Assembly (NCBI RefSeq): GCF_000373905.1
Contig: NZ_KB892705.1
Coordinates: 62,001-126,000, forward strand
DNA from: Mycobacterium sp. 155
GTDB taxonomy: Bacteria > Actinomycetota > Actinomycetes > Mycobacteriales > Mycobacteriaceae
DNA: 64,000 bases
Direction: 5' to 3'
Shown: positions 47,301 through 54,824 of the stretch, one piece after another
Layout of the letters: the number at the start of each line of letters is the position of its first letter
Position numbering within the stretch: position 1 is the stretch's first letter
Made by a program: the position numbers and the translations under genes
Notes under the pieces: model-generated
Told to the model about the DNA's origin: nothing
The model's database searches: none
Seen by the model: only the letters and a program-made list of their open reading frames with translations

Positions 47301-47610
47301 GGAGGCGGTGCTGCGGATCCATCGCCGCGGCCTTGTTCTCGTTGAGCCCGAAGAACGGGGCGTCGAAACCGCCAATATCGTCTAGAAACGCGCCCCACCT
47401 CGACACCGAGCGGCCCGGCACACCACGCTCGGCGTCGAAGTACTCGTCGGCATTCCAGCGGTCCGCTGGGACCTCGGTGACGAGATCGTCACCCCGTATC
47501 AACGCCTCCCACAGCAACTCCGGGGAGTCGATACCGCCGGGCAGCCGGCAGGCCATTCCGATGACGGCAACCGGCGTGACCATGGGTTCCGCCACAGGAT
47601 GGTCCTTCAC
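41353..47610 (-). CDS. mas: Iterative methyl-branched fatty acid synthase (Mas-type PKS)
   Basis: A 2085-residue highly reducing PKS, close to Mas (2111). Domains: KS (about 10-430, Cys179 in [12 protein letters not shown]); AT (about 535-830, GHSMGEVAA and [11 protein letters not shown], the methylmalonyl-type motif of Mas); DH (about 900-1190, [15 protein letters not shown]); ER (about 1390-1720, [14 protein letters not shown]); KR (about 1740-1930, GGVGGLGLF); ACP (about 2000-2070, [10 protein letters not shown]). Mas elongates fatty acids with methylmalonyl-CoA to multimethyl-branched acids. The whole length resembles M. tuberculosis Mas as recalled. It is transcribed towards papA5, the same relative orientation as in the DIM locus. 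The start is GTG 47610, or ATG 47583 (MVTPVAVIG), neither with a clear ribosome site. Confidence 0.94.
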   Translation of the reverse strand: MKDHPVAEPMVTPVAVIGMACRLPGGIDSPELLWEALIRGDDLVTEVPADRWNADEYFDAERGVPGRSVSRWGAFLDDIGGFDAPFFGLNENKAAAMDPQHRLLLETSWEAIEQAGMAPTSLAGTATGVYLGLSHDDHTSIALDADAYGYTETAACMASGRVAYTLAVHGPALTFDTACSSGLLAVHMACRSLDGGESDLALAGGCMVMREPRKNSWASAQGMLSPTGRCRAFDEAADGFVRSEGCAVVLLKRLPDALRDGDDILAVVRGTAANSDGRTRNIATPSFDAQVAACRAALAASGVDADTIGAVEAHGTGTPVGDPIEFASLAQSYGRSGEVLLGSAKSNFGHTESAAGALGFIKAVLELQHGVVPPMVHFNRLPDALAQIETGLTVPRETTPWPDGHAGPRRIAVSSYGISGTNVHAIVEQAPATRSCRSPRQDADDAIVRPMLIPLSSTSADELRRTCGRLADWLERRAESVGLEDLGYTLARRRGYRTVRTSVIAGDIKELCAALRDVAVGDAQYPAQVGQDDRGPVWVFSGQGSQWAGMGATLMETEPVFADTVASIEPLIVRESGFSVTEAMSASETVTGIDRVQPTLFAMQVALAATMASHGVRPGAVIGHSMGEVAAAVVAGSLSLQDGVRVICRRSKLLARLSGSGAMASVELSEQRVRDELASRGIDDVVVAVVASPQTTVIGGETQTIRKLVAAWEQREVMAREVAVDVASHSPQVDPILADLADSLADLAPGKPAIPFYSSTQDDPRALAACDPAYWVDNLRQVVRFSAAVQAALEDGHRVFAELAPHPLLTRAVEQTAEKMETPAAALTSMRRDQPSPHGLLGFVSDLHSAGAAVDFSVPYPDGRLVDAPLATWTHRHLLLSRAGGAGWGGHAQGHLVAVHPLLGAHVRLLEEPERHAWQADVGTAALPWLGDHQVHDVSALPGAAYCEMALAAGERLFPTGSEVRDVQFEELLLLDVHTEVAAVASIDAPGVAAFTVQTDDAGERVRRAVAVLYATEEGLPPGCRDLDDLLAAHPGTVSGEELRQSLAARGIEFGPAFTGLARVHTAEGGATLLAEIGAPAGIRAGQSGYCIHPAVLDACFQSVGAHLLVGGRRDSGGLLLPLSVGRLRRFGAGRDARYCHVTVTKADATVIEADLEVLDGNGGVILEISRLRLGSGATKAGERERLLADRLLTVEWEQRQPPTASVNGASAGRWLLISSDDTDDLPAHLTDALVAGGAQCRTAASVADADGLTGVVIVTAPAGDDPTEACLTRGRELVRQIVDIAGELSNTDSQPPRLYVVTRNSQAVASHDRVNLDQGGVRGLVRVIGAEQAPLRPSQIDVDSLTTADQLAQELLSGSDEDETAWREGSWYAARLRRTPLRAEERRTILADPGSDGMRLQIRTPGDLQTLEVVAAERPTPAAGQVEVAVGASSINFADVLAAFGRYPTFDGTQPQLGLDFAGVVTAIGPGVTEHRVGDKVGGFGAGGCWGTYVTCDARLVAPLPAGLTAEAAAAVSTGYGTAWYGLCDLARIGADDRVLIHSATGGVGQAAIAIARHAGAEIFATAGSPARRQLLRDMGIEHVYDSRSTSFADEIRRDTDGYGVDVVLNSLIGPAQRAGLELLAFGGRFVEIGKRDVYEHTRVDLYPFRRNLTFYYADLALMTTNAPKSIGALLRKVYELVGSGVLPVPEHTVHPLAEAATAIRAISAAEHTGKLVLSVPRNGATRVAVPPNRAPVFRSDGSYLVTGGVGGLGLFLAAVMASGGCGRIVLTSRSQPNAQAQKTIAALRSKGTDVVVECGNIADPATAERLVNAATATGLPLRGVLHAAAVVDDATLDNITDELLERDWAPKVRGAWHLHQAAASQPLDWFCNFSSAAVLLGSPGQGAYAAANSWLDAFTAWQRSQGIPASAIAWGAWADIGRGAAVAQRGDVTMISPEDGGYAFRALLRYDRGYTGYLPLTGMPLLVALAARSPFAEAFRDADGDHAASAATVLTELAGLTQDEWPNRLRRLVTDQVGLILRRAVDPDRSFAEHGLDSLGTLELRTHIETQTGIRLAPKTIVTYSTPRALAGHLTDTLEASSG

Positions 47611-48077
47611 ATTTGGATGTATCCAGTGGGCCGGACACCACGCCGGTCTGGCTGAACGGCCAGCCTTTGGTTCCAGCCCCTGGGTCGCGCGAAAACGTCT
47701 CGCACGGTTTCCGCCAGCTTATCTGACGCGCGAAAGAACGCCTCCCGGGAGCTGGACAGGCCTGCTGGCCCGGGCTGATCAGCTGTCGCGCCAGGCGCGG
47801 TTGCCCTATCCATGGAGGTGGGTGACCGGTTGCGCGTCGTCGGCCCGTAGCCGCCCTTGGGTCAACCCGAGTGGGACGACACTTAGTGGGGGGTACCGTG
47901 GTGGCCGACCAGTGGCGGGCCGAGAAGCTTTCGGGCCGAGGTCACGTTCCCAGGGGCACGGCGACCAAGGCAGGTGCGGCTGGTGGCGGGGATCGGCGTC
48001 CGGCACGCAGCTGAACCGATGTGTAATGGCCTTGCCGTCCACATCGGCAGGATCTGTACTACTGAAGAAGGCGGACC
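47611..48077. other. Gene-free divergent region between mas and the CMD gene
   Basis: No frame here has convincing codon bias. It should hold the promoters for the leftward mas and the rightward CMD-family gene; I could not pick out a reliable promoter. A 67-codon leftward frame touching the mas GTG was considered and rejected. Confidence 0.5.
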
Positions 48078-48668
48078 ATGACGTCGTGGGAACGATTACC
48101 GGCGGATCGGACCGGTCCGCTGCCCGCGGTGACGTCACCGCGCATTCCGCCGGGCGACCGGCGTCAACTCGGTTTCTTCGGGTGGCTGTTCTGCAAGCTG
48201 TCCGCTCGAGTCTGGGGCGTGCCGGAACTCCACCTGTTCACGGTGCTGGCTCAGCACAAGCGGCTGTTCTGGTCCTGGGCGCCGTTCAACGGCACGCTGT
48301 TGTACCGCGGACGCCTCCCCAAACGCGATATAGAAGTAGTCATCCTGCGCGTCGGACACTTGCGCGCCTGTGAGTACGAGTTGCAGCAGCACCGCAGGCT
48401 CGGGCTGCGGCGCGGCGTCGACGCAGGCACCCAGGCCGCGATCGTCGCCTGGCCCAACTCCGTGGAGCCTTCGCCGCGGCACCGGGCGCTGTTGGTCGGA
48501 GTCGACGAACTCATCGCCGCACGCACGTTGTCGGACGCGGGTTGGCGGTTGCTGGCCGGCCACCTGGACCGCCGCCAACTGATCGAGTTCGTCACGCTGG
48601 TAGGCCAATACGATGCGCTGGCGATGACGCTCAACACGCTGGGCGTCCCGATGGACTATCCCGATTAG
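48078..48668 (+). CDS. Carboxymuconolactone decarboxylase (CMD/AhpD-like) family protein
   Basis: A 196-residue all-helical protein. The block IEVVILRVGHLRACEYELQQHRRLG (key residues Glu, Cys, Tyr-Glu and His) corresponds to the CMD/AhpD active-site helix E-x(n)-C-x-Y-E-x-x-H. Only one cysteine is present rather than the CxxC of true AhpD, so peroxiredoxin-reductase activity is doubtful. The ATG at 48078 is preceded by GAAGGCGGA. It is the only complete gene in the island outside the lipid pathway and may be a passenger or act in lipid redox chemistry; nothing in the sequence decides. Confidence 0.75.
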   Translation: MTSWERLPADRTGPLPAVTSPRIPPGDRRQLGFFGWLFCKLSARVWGVPELHLFTVLAQHKRLFWSWAPFNGTLLYRGRLPKRDIEVVILRVGHLRACEYELQQHRRLGLRRGVDAGTQAAIVAWPNSVEPSPRHRALLVGVDELIAARTLSDAGWRLLAGHLDRRQLIEFVTLVGQYDALAMTLNTLGVPMDYPD

Positions 48669-48837
48669 GGTCGATTGACAGCGTTTGCGCGAACCGGACG
48701 AGGCGACCTCGCGTCGATCTACCGAACCGGTGGTGACCGAGCGGCCGACTGCGCGGCGAGTTGGATTTGGCGATGTCGTAGCGGCCGGAGCTCGTAGAGT
48801 GTTCGCCGGTATCCGACTACAGGTCGGAGCTCCCCCC

Positions 48838-48907
48838 CCCATAGGTCAATGCCGGAATCTGAAGCGAAACGGTCGATCTCGCTCAGGTCCTCGGGCGTGA
48901 ATTCGAG
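48838..48907 (-). pseudogene. Possible remnant of an aldo/keto reductase C-terminus
   Basis: On the minus strand this stretch reads LEFTPEDLSEIDRFASDSGI-DLW, resembling the last helix of actinobacterial aldo/keto reductases (L-T-P-E-D-L-x-E-I-D). No further part of the gene is present on either side. It directly precedes the transposase fragment, as expected for sequence cut by insertions. Confidence 0.35.
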
Positions 48908-48912
48908 GTGGT

Positions 48913-49236
48913 CGGGTCAAGGGCGTCATTCTGCATTCGGACCGAGGTACCCAGTACACCTCCCAGGCTATGGCCGCTGCCGCGGTCACTCATGGGTTGC
49001 GCCGCTCCATGGGGGCCGCCGGGATCTGTTGGGACAACGCCGGCGCCGAGTCGCTGTGGTCGACGTTCAAGCACGAATACTACTACCGGCATACTTTCGC
49101 TACGAAAGCTGAATTGATTGCAGCAGTTGAGAATTGGATGATCTTCTACAATCATCGACGCAGGCATTCATCGATCGGAATGTGTTCACCCATCGCCTAC
49201 GAACGCACACTGAATGCCACCCTGGAAGCAAGCTAA
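48913..49236 (+). pseudogene. IS3-family transposase (OrfB integrase core), 5'-truncated
   Basis: About 105 C-terminal residues of an rve-type IS3 transposase. The second catalytic Asp is in ILHSDRGTQYTS and the Glu is in AGAESLWSTFKHEYYY, followed by the typical tail WMIFYNHRRRHSSIGMCSPIAYE. The N-terminal part, including the first catalytic Asp and all of OrfA, is missing. The terminal inverted repeat follows directly. Confidence 0.9.
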
Positions 49237-49264
49237 CCGCGTCCACTTTTTCAGGGGAACCTCA
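49237..49264. repeat. Right-end inverted repeat of the IS3-type element
   Basis: GTCCACTTTTTCAGGGGAAC and adjoining bases follow the transposase stop; such TGA-GGTT...AAAAAGTGGAC ends are typical for IS3-group elements. The matching left end was not found, in line with the truncation. It stops 6 bp before the right attachment repeat. Confidence 0.6.
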
Positions 49265-49270
49265 GTAGGT

Positions 49271-49316
49271 TCGTTCGCATCGAGTAGGTCAGGGGTTCGA
49301 TTCCCCTTAGCTCCAC
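49271..49316 (+). repeat. Right attachment repeat (attR), partial tRNA-Ala copy
   Basis: A perfect 46-bp direct repeat of 21795-21840, covering the tRNA-Ala anticodon-loop to 3'-end half. The 5' half of the tRNA is absent, so this copy is not a gene. It marks the right limit of the island. Confidence 0.92.
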
Positions 49317-49437
49317 CAGAATCCATACAGGTAGTCGGCACTCAATGAGTTAGCTAACTACCCAGAAGTGCCAGTCGGCAGCAGCCCCGCAAGATGGTGT
49401 GATGTCGCGGTTGCTGGCAGTCGTAGACTTTCTTTCC

Positions 49438-49737
49438 ATGGGTGGGACGTTGCGTGTCAATCCGGATTCGCTTCGCAACGCGGCGCGAGCACAGACCGAC
49501 GTGGGCCAGTTTGTCTCAGACATGGGCATAGGCGAATCGATGACCAGCGCAGGCACGGGTGTTTCCGGTCTGTTCAGCGAGTCCGCATGTCAGTTCGCAG
49601 GCTCGACCGTCGACGCCGCGCTGAACAACGTGCACGAAGAGCTGACGAGCCATTCAACGAAGTTGTCGACCGCTGCCGATCGCTACCACCGGATGGATGA
49701 GGAACTCGGCCGCCGCCTACACAAGTTCGCTCCGTGA
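49438..49737 (+). CDS. EspC-like type VII secretion-associated small protein
   Basis: A 99-residue helical protein starting MGGTLRVNPDSLRNAARAQ. The body (TDVGQFVSDMGIGESMTSAGTGVSGL ... LSTAADRYHRMDEELGRRL, quoted by its ends) has the helix-turn-helix layout of ESX-secreted small proteins of the EspC/DUF2580 group: two helices and a Y-x-x-x-D/E near the end (YHRMDE), the type VII export signal. No W-x-G is present. The ATG at 49438 is assumed; an ATG at 49399 adds 13 residues. The stop overlaps the hydrolase start (GTGA), so the two proteins are probably co-secreted partners. Confidence 0.7.
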   Translation: MGGTLRVNPDSLRNAARAQTDVGQFVSDMGIGESMTSAGTGVSGLFSESACQFAGSTVDAALNNVHEELTSHSTKLSTAADRYHRMDEELGRRLHKFAP

Positions 49738-51590
49738 CAACCCGGCCGGTCGCAACATCGTCCACGTTCAGCGTTGGCTCCCCCGTCGTCCCGGTAACGA
49801 TTCCGCAGGTGGAAGCCTCACGTCCCGAGTCGCTGACCGTATCGGCGGCCGAAATCGCCAACAAGGCCTCTGGTTTGGCATCGCAGATCGACAACCAGCG
49901 CGCGACCATCAATGGGTTGCGGTCGAACTGGCACGGCACTGCGTCTGAAGCTGCGACCGCTAAAGCAGAACCCACCCTGGCGCGTATGCAACAGGTTCAC
50001 GCTGCGCTGACCCGGGCTCAACCTGTTCTGCAAGACGGCGGTACCAAACTCAGCCAGACCCGAACCGGTCTGCTACAGGCAGTCGATCAGTTGAAGGGCC
50101 AGGGCTGGCAGGTTGCCACCGACGGCTCGGTCTCGGTGCGGCCGGGAAGTCCCTTGGATCAATACGCCAAACTCAGCCCGACCAACGCCATGCAGCTGCA
50201 ACAGTTGGCGGCCACAAACTCTTTGACCCTCAAGACCTACCTGGCGGACTTCGACACGACCGACCGGCAGCTCAGCCAGAATCTGCGTACCGCGGTCGCG
50301 GGGTTGGACGCCAAACCGCAGAAGTTCGGGATCGGAGATCTCCCGCAAGCGCCGCTGCCATATGACACCGGGGCAGAGATTCCCGTGGGCAAAAGTCCGG
50401 AAGAGGTCAACAAGTGGTGGAAGTCGCTGCCTCCGGATAAGCAGCGCGAGCTCCTGGACAAGTGGCCCAACAAGTTGGGCAACCTCAACGGCATTCCCGT
50501 CGCCGACCGCGATACGGCCAACAAGGTCATCCTTCAACAGGATCTCGATCGCCCTGCTCAGGTCGCCGCGTCCCGCGGAGTGACGAAAGAGGAGGTCCTG
50601 GCTCACCCGGAGCTCTATGGCATGGCCGGGCAGATGATGGACCGCTATAAAAATGCACTCAAGGTTCAAGAGGCATTACGGACAGACGCTGAAAGGACCG
50701 GTGCGCCAACGTTTCTGCAGGTATACGAACCCGAGGCGTTCAAAGGTGACGGTCGGGCGGCGATTGCGATCGGCAACCCGGATGACAGCGCGAACACAGC
50801 AGTTGTCGTGCCCGGCACGGGAAACAGCGTGACCAACGGCTGGCTCGGCGGTAACGACGCAGTCGAGCTCTACAAAGAGGCCAACGCGGCTGATCGCACC
50901 AATCACACGGCAGTGATGGCGTGGATGGGCTACGACGCGCCGGATTCGCCCATCGATCCGCGAATTGGGGCGACGGCCCTGGCACACGACGGCGGTCAGA
51001 TGTTGGCCGCAGATGTCAACGGCCTCAACGCTACTCACGAGGGCAAAGGGCATATGACCGTGTTGGGGCACTCCTACGGATCGACGACCGTGTCCGACGC
51101 CGCGGCAGGATATGGCATGCACGCCGACGATGTGGTGCTCGTCGGCTGCCCCGGCACCGATATGGCCCACAGCGCCGCCGACTTCCACCTCAACGAAGGT
51201 GGGCACCTCTACGTCGGGGCAGCTTCTACCGACCCGATCACGAAACTTGGTTCCATCCCGCAGATTCCTGTGCCGGGCACTGATTTCACTGTCTCGCTCG
51301 GCGACGACCCCGCGATGGACGGTTACGGGTCCACCCGGTTCAAGGCGGAGGTGCCGGGCCTGACGTTTCCACTGGGCGACCACAGCCAGTACTACACGCC
51401 CGGTAGCGAGTCGTTGTTCAGCATGGGCGACATCGTCTCCGGGCATGGGGACGCCCTCGCACACGACGGTATGACGGCTCCGCACCGCATCCCGGTCGTG
51501 GGCCACATTCCTCTGCCGGTGCCCGGGCTAACCATGCCCAACGATCCCGAGCTCTTCCGTCCAGGTACGTCCGGACATACACACCAGTAG
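49734..51590 (+). CDS. WXG-type N-terminal domain fused to DUF1023 alpha/beta hydrolase
   Basis: A 618-residue protein. Residues about 35-130 form a helical WXG100-like region with NWHG near residue 65. After a linker (about 210-300, Pro/Lys/Asp-rich) the DUF1023 alpha/beta hydrolase domain has TAVVVPGTGNSV, the nucleophile elbow MTVLGHSYGSTTVSDAA (Ser near residue 447) and a candidate catalytic His in LGDHSQYYTPGS. The C-terminal end is Pro/Gly-rich. Such proteins are probably exported by a type VII system and act on lipids or cell-wall esters. The GTG start is coupled to the EspC-like gene. It could equally be a secreted toxin with the next gene as protector; neither idea is proven. Confidence 0.8.
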   Translation: MTTRPVATSSTFSVGSPVVPVTIPQVEASRPESLTVSAAEIANKASGLASQIDNQRATINGLRSNWHGTASEAATAKAEPTLARMQQVHAALTRAQPVLQDGGTKLSQTRTGLLQAVDQLKGQGWQVATDGSVSVRPGSPLDQYAKLSPTNAMQLQQLAATNSLTLKTYLADFDTTDRQLSQNLRTAVAGLDAKPQKFGIGDLPQAPLPYDTGAEIPVGKSPEEVNKWWKSLPPDKQRELLDKWPNKLGNLNGIPVADRDTANKVILQQDLDRPAQVAASRGVTKEEVLAHPELYGMAGQMMDRYKNALKVQEALRTDAERTGAPTFLQVYEPEAFKGDGRAAIAIGNPDDSANTAVVVPGTGNSVTNGWLGGNDAVELYKEANAADRTNHTAVMAWMGYDAPDSPIDPRIGATALAHDGGQMLAADVNGLNATHEGKGHMTVLGHSYGSTTVSDAAAGYGMHADDVVLVGCPGTDMAHSAADFHLNEGGHLYVGAASTDPITKLGSIPQIPVPGTDFTVSLGDDPAMDGYGSTRFKAEVPGLTFPLGDHSQYYTPGSESLFSMGDIVSGHGDALAHDGMTAPHRIPVVGHIPLPVPGLTMPNDPELFRPGTSGHTHQ

Positions 51591-51611
51591 TGGGGATGAT
51601 CTGAATCTGAG

Positions 51612-52154
51612 ATGCCAAACATACGTATGCGCAATGCACAGACAACGCCGAAAGTACTAGTCGCCGCGGCCGTGGTGGCAGCTTTAGTTTCAGGATGTGG
51701 AGTAGTGAGCGGGATCATGAACGACGGCGTATCGAATCCGATCACCCCCGAGCAGTCCAAGGCTCAAGTCATCGACGCCGCAAGGGACATCGTCGGCACC
51801 GTCGACTTGCAAGTTGTTGACGCCGTGTTCTGGCACGGTTCCTGCAACGACCAGGGAGACGCACCGTTCCAAGGGAAGATGAGAATCGCGCACCCGCTGG
51901 CGGCAAGCCTCGAAGCGGCAGATGCCGAAGACGCTCAAATGATCCAGCGCCTTGAAGCCAGTGGCTGGACAACCGATTCCGCGTTCAACACGCACAGCAC
52001 GGCGCTCAAGAAGAACGGTGTAACGGCCGTCTTCCGTCCGCAGAATTCGGCTGTCGCGACCCGAGGCATCGATCTCTACGGCGAGTGCCGCGACGTCACG
52101 ACGACGAAGCAGACCGCCGGCGGCAACGAACATGTCGACCTGTCACGGACCTGA
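51612..52154 (+). CDS. Putative lipoprotein, 180 residues
   Basis: The N-terminus has a basic start, a hydrophobic core (VLVAAAVVAALVSGCG) and the lipobox VSGC with Cys29, so the mature protein should be lipid-anchored on the outer face of the inner membrane. The rest has three more cysteines (SCNDQ and GECRD) and no family that I recognise. It follows the WXG/DUF1023 gene after 21 bp. Repeated pairing of such lipoproteins with exported hydrolases in mycobacteria suggests a functional unit, perhaps binding or neutralising the hydrolase. Inference only. Confidence 0.75.
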   Translation: MPNIRMRNAQTTPKVLVAAAVVAALVSGCGVVSGIMNDGVSNPITPEQSKAQVIDAARDIVGTVDLQVVDAVFWHGSCNDQGDAPFQGKMRIAHPLAASLEAADAEDAQMIQRLEASGWTTDSAFNTHSTALKKNGVTAVFRPQNSAVATRGIDLYGECRDVTTTKQTAGGNEHVDLSRT

Positions 52155-52197
52155 CCGAACAAGAATCCGCACCGGCGCGTGTGACAGGTTGAGCCCC

Positions 52198-52226
52198 TTG
52201 GCAGCTTGAACCCGAGAGCCTATAAT
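52198..52226 (+). promoter_or_regulatory. Sigma-A-type promoter of the ArsR gene (leaderless)
   Basis: TTGGCA (52198-52203), a 17-bp spacer and a perfect TATAAT (52221-52226) that ends six bases before the ATG at 52233. The transcription start should coincide with the start codon, giving a leaderless mRNA, which is common in mycobacteria. Confidence 0.85.
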
Positions 52227-52232
52227 CTTCGT

Positions 52233-52679
52233 ATGTGTGCAGATACGAAGGTCTGTAGATTCGGTCCCGAAAGTGCGTATGTGGATCTGGCCGCAGAGGT
52301 GCTGCGGTTGTTGTCCGATCCGACGCGGATTCGAATCATCTTGGCGTTGCGTGATTACGGCGAGTTGTCGGTCAATCGGCTTGCCGAGGTGGTGGGCAAG
52401 ACGCCGACAACGACCTCGCAACATCTAGCGAAGCTGCGGTGGGGGCGCGTGGTCGGGGTACGTCAAGACGGGGCGCGCATGTTCTATCAGCTCGTTGATG
52501 ATCAGGCGCGGGAACTGGTGGCTCTGGCGGTGTTTCAGGCTGAGCGAGCATTAGGGCAAGGCTCTGCACATGAGCGTGCAGGCCTGCCGCCGGGTACCGC
52601 CGGGATGGAAGGCGGTGGATGCCCCGCCTCTGGCCGTTCGGCATCTGGCGACGGCGCCCACGGCGGGGATGAATCCTGA
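52233..52679 (+). CDS. ArsR/SmtB-family metal-sensing repressor (NmtR/KmtR-like)
   Basis: A 148-residue winged-helix repressor. RLLSDPTRIRIILAL (helix 1-2), LSVNRLAEVVGKTPTTTSQHLAKLR (recognition helix region) and FYQLVDDQARELVALAVFQAE are typical of ArsR/SmtB. Cys2 and Cys7 in MCADTKVC, and a C-terminal extension with His and Cys (HERAG, GGGCP, DGAHGGDES), could form a metal site as in KmtR/NmtR. It would derepress its target when metal binds. It opens the zinc-related gene block and sits 130 bp before zur. Which metal it senses cannot be told. No SD is expected because the mRNA is leaderless. Confidence 0.88.
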   Translation: MCADTKVCRFGPESAYVDLAAEVLRLLSDPTRIRIILALRDYGELSVNRLAEVVGKTPTTTSQHLAKLRWGRVVGVRQDGARMFYQLVDDQARELVALAVFQAERALGQGSAHERAGLPPGTAGMEGGGCPASGRSASGDGAHGGDES

Positions 52680-52809
52680 CACTCACAGCTCACGGCGGCC
52701 GCGCCTGGAAAACGCACTCAAAAACCCTTGAGGAATACGGGGTTTGGGAAGCCGCGGCCCCACGCTAGCGACCGAGAAGGCAAACTCGGAACGGGGAGTC
52801 GCACAACAC

Positions 52810-53238
52810 ATGATCGCCCACTCGTCACCTGAACTCGGATCGCCGAGCCGACGCCGACGGACCGCGGCACAGCGCGCAGTGTTAGCCGTCCTCGACGGCA
52901 GCGAGAGCTTCCGTAGTGCGCAGCAACTCTACCGCCAATTGCGCCAACAACAGTCACAGCGATTCGGGCTGACCACGGTGTATCGCATCTTACGTACCCT
53001 TGTCGAGGACAAAGTCGCGGAGACTCAGCGTGCCGAGGACGGTGAGCTCCTCTACCGACTCCGCACCACCAGCGAGCACCGCCACTATCTGCTGTGCCGC
53101 CAGTGCGGGCGCGCAGAGGCCTTCACTTCGGCACCGTTCGAGGACCAAACCCATCAGCTCAGCCGCGAATTCGACTACACCGATGTCACCCACCACGTGG
53201 ACCTGTACGGGGTATGTCCACGATGTCGAGGCGTCTGA
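52810..53238 (+). CDS. zur: Zinc uptake regulator Zur (FurB)
   Basis: A 142-residue Fur-family repressor. The DNA-binding domain contains RRTAAQRAVLAVLDGSESF and QQSQRFGLTTVYRILRTLVEDK. The dimerisation domain has HRHYLLCRQCGRAEAF and YGVCPRCRG, the two CxxC pairs of the structural zinc site. With zinc it represses zinc uptake genes. Its neighbours (ArsR/SmtB regulators, znuABC, COG0523) support Zur rather than an iron or peroxide sensor. The start is placed at ATG 52810; the ribosome site is weak and the frame is open upstream. Confidence 0.88.
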   Translation: MIAHSSPELGSPSRRRRTAAQRAVLAVLDGSESFRSAQQLYRQLRQQQSQRFGLTTVYRILRTLVEDKVAETQRAEDGELLYRLRTTSEHRHYLLCRQCGRAEAFTSAPFEDQTHQLSREFDYTDVTHHVDLYGVCPRCRGV

Positions 53239-53400
53239 ACGGCGCCGCCGCAGCTTGCTGACATCATGCCGCCATATCGATAGGGGCGCATACTCTTTGG
53301 CTAGCGGCGTCTGAGTTACCGGCGTAGACCTGCGTTGGGGATGTGATAAGTGCCGGCCGCCCGTCGACAAGTTCTCCGCATCTCGATTACTATTTATTAA

Positions 53401-53415
53401 TGATAATGGTAATCA
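53401..53415. promoter_or_regulatory. Candidate Zur box
   Basis: TGATAATGGTAATCA inside a local AT-rich stretch, with outer arms AATGAT/ATCATT. It resembles the TGAAAATGATTTTCA site before znuA but the centre is imperfect. It lies 87 bp before the SmtB-like gene, downstream of zur. Confidence 0.5.
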
Positions 53416-53487
53416 TTCCTAACGGGTTGCCGACTGGTGTGGTGCGTGAGTGGGAAGCCTCCGTGCGGTGGAGATGGCTCGGCTTGC

Positions 53488-53889
53488 GTGTTGACAACTG
53501 ACCTTGGCGACGGTGAGCCGCATGCAGGTGAGGATCGTGTCAGCGGCGACAGGGGGATTGTGTTGCAGCGCCACATGCCGCTACCGGTATCGCCGTCGGG
53601 CGCTGCTATCAACGCAGCGGGGGAGTTGCTTCGCGCCATCGCGGCCCCCGTGCGAATCGCAATTGTGTTGCAACTCAACGAATCCCCATGTTGTGTGCAC
53701 GAGCTCGTTGATGCGCTGCAAACGCCGCAGTCGCTGGTGAGTCAGCATCTGCGGATCCTCAAAGCCGCCAGGGTTGTCGCCGGTGAACGTGCCGGGCGGG
53801 AAGTGGTGTATCGCTTAGTGGACGATCATCTGGCCCGTATCGTGGTCGCCGCGGTGGTTCATGCGGCCGAGGATCCGGCGATCAGGTGA
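53488..53889 (+). CDS. smtB: ArsR/SmtB-family zinc-responsive repressor (Rv2358-like)
   Basis: A 133-residue ArsR-family repressor. AAGELLRAIAAPVRIAIVLQLNESPCCVHELVDALQTPQSLVSQHLRILKAARVVAGERAGREVVYRLVDDHLARIV (recognised in parts, for example SLVSQHLRILKAARVV) closely matches M. tuberculosis Rv2358 (SmtB) as recalled, which controls furB in response to zinc. The alpha-5 helix carries D, H, H residues (DDHLARIVVAAVVHAAED) that form the zinc site in SmtB. In M. tuberculosis the gene precedes furB; here it follows zur. The start is uncertain: GTG 53488, or ATG 53575. Confidence 0.85.
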   Translation: MLTTDLGDGEPHAGEDRVSGDRGIVLQRHMPLPVSPSGAAINAAGELLRAIAAPVRIAIVLQLNESPCCVHELVDALQTPQSLVSQHLRILKAARVVAGERAGREVVYRLVDDHLARIVVAAVVHAAEDPAIR

Positions 53890-53945
53890 GCTGCTGGTGG
53901 GGCCCATGTGCGGGGCCACTTGCCGACCGGGGAATAGACACCGTC

Positions 53946-54824
53946 CTACCCCTGCTGCGCGACCTCGCCATCGTGGCTGTTTCCCCGCAGCACTGTGCGG
54001 TGTAGGGCACGCACGGGGCGCACCCACAGTGCCGCGATCACGACCAGACCGACGGCGGTGATCGCCACGGTCGGGCCGGCGGGCAGTCCGGCGTGATAGC
54101 TGACGAGCAGCCCGACGGTGCCGGCGCAGACCCCTGAACCGATCGCGATGAGCAGCATGGTGTCCAGTGACCGGGCGAGCAACCGTGCGGTGACCGCGGG
54201 TGCGATGACGAGTGTCACCGCCATCAACACCCCGACCGTTACCATTCCGGCGACCACGGTCAGCGACAGGATAACCAGCAGTGTGGAGTCGACCAATCCG
54301 ACGCGGATGCCCACGGTCCGCGCATGCACGGCGTCAAATGTGGTGGCCAGCAGCACCGGTCGCAGTGCGGTGACCGCGAGTACGACAATCAGTGCCAGTG
54401 CGGCATCGATGACCACGTCCGTGCGGGTGACGGTGAGCGGGTTGCCGAACAGGATGTGGGCGAGTGCCCGGGGATCACTTTGCAGCGATACTCCGATCAC
54501 GCCGAGTGCAAAGAGTCCTTGCCCGACAACGCCGATTGCCCCGTCCTCGGGTATATGTGCCCGCACGACCAGTACCGAGACGATCAATGCCATCGCCACG
54601 GCGGCGACCAGTCCACCCAGCAGGAGGCTGCCGCCGATGATCGACGCAGCGGCCACACCTGCCAGGATGCCGTGACTCATCGCATCGGTCAGGTACACCA
54701 GCCGGCGTGACAGCGCCCATATTCCGCACATCGGTGCCGCGATGCACACCGCGAGGGTGGCTATCGTTGCACGCACCATGAAGTCGTAGCTGAACGGGTC
54801 GGCAAGCCACGACCACCAGTTCAC
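53946..54824 (-). CDS. znuB: Zinc ABC transporter permease ZnuB
   Basis: A 292-residue ABC-3 family permease with eight or so transmembrane helices. The family features are GIWALSRRLVYLTDAMSHGILAGVA and MAVTLVIAPAVTARLLARSLD. It forms the zinc/manganese channel together with ZnuC. The start overlaps the znuC stop (54821-54824). It is the last gene of a leftward operon that begins with znuA behind a Zur box, so it should be expressed in zinc limitation. The C-terminal tail (GNSHDGEVAQQG) is hydrophilic. Confidence 0.92.
   Translation of the reverse strand: MNWWSWLADPFSYDFMVRATIATLAVCIAAPMCGIWALSRRLVYLTDAMSHGILAGVAAASIIGGSLLLGGLVAAVAMALIVSVLVVRAHIPEDGAIGVVGQGLFALGVIGVSLQSDPRALAHILFGNPLTVTRTDVVIDAALALIVVLAVTALRPVLLATTFDAVHARTVGIRVGLVDSTLLVILSLTVVAGMVTVGVLMAVTLVIAPAVTARLLARSLDTMLLIAIGSGVCAGTVGLLVSYHAGLPAGPTVAITAVGLVVIAALWVRPVRALHRTVLRGNSHDGEVAQQG

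Larger units (their letters stand above)
21795..49316. mobile_element. tRNA-Ala genomic island carrying a DIM-like lipid biosynthesis locus
   Basis: The island is bounded by 46-bp direct repeats of the tRNA-Ala 3' half. At the left end, next to the intact tRNA, are two fragments of a tyrosine integrase. At the right end lie a truncated IS3-family transposase and other gene remnants. The cargo between is one lipid assembly line (23.3-47.6 kb) plus a CMD-family gene. The integrase is broken, so the element is probably no longer mobile. The chromosomal genes on the left (Rv0996-like) and further right (Pat, Rv0998-like) are near neighbours in M. tuberculosis, which supports insertion at this point. 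Confidence 0.88.

Noticed and set aside
47607..47813. 67-codon leftward ORF whose stop overlaps the mas GTG
   Set aside because: Third-position GC is only about 64%, well below real genes here, and the peptide shows no conserved feature. The overlap is probably chance.
49271..49316. Second tRNA-Ala gene
   Set aside because: Only the 3' half is present; the acceptor 5' strand and D arm are missing, so it is an attachment repeat.
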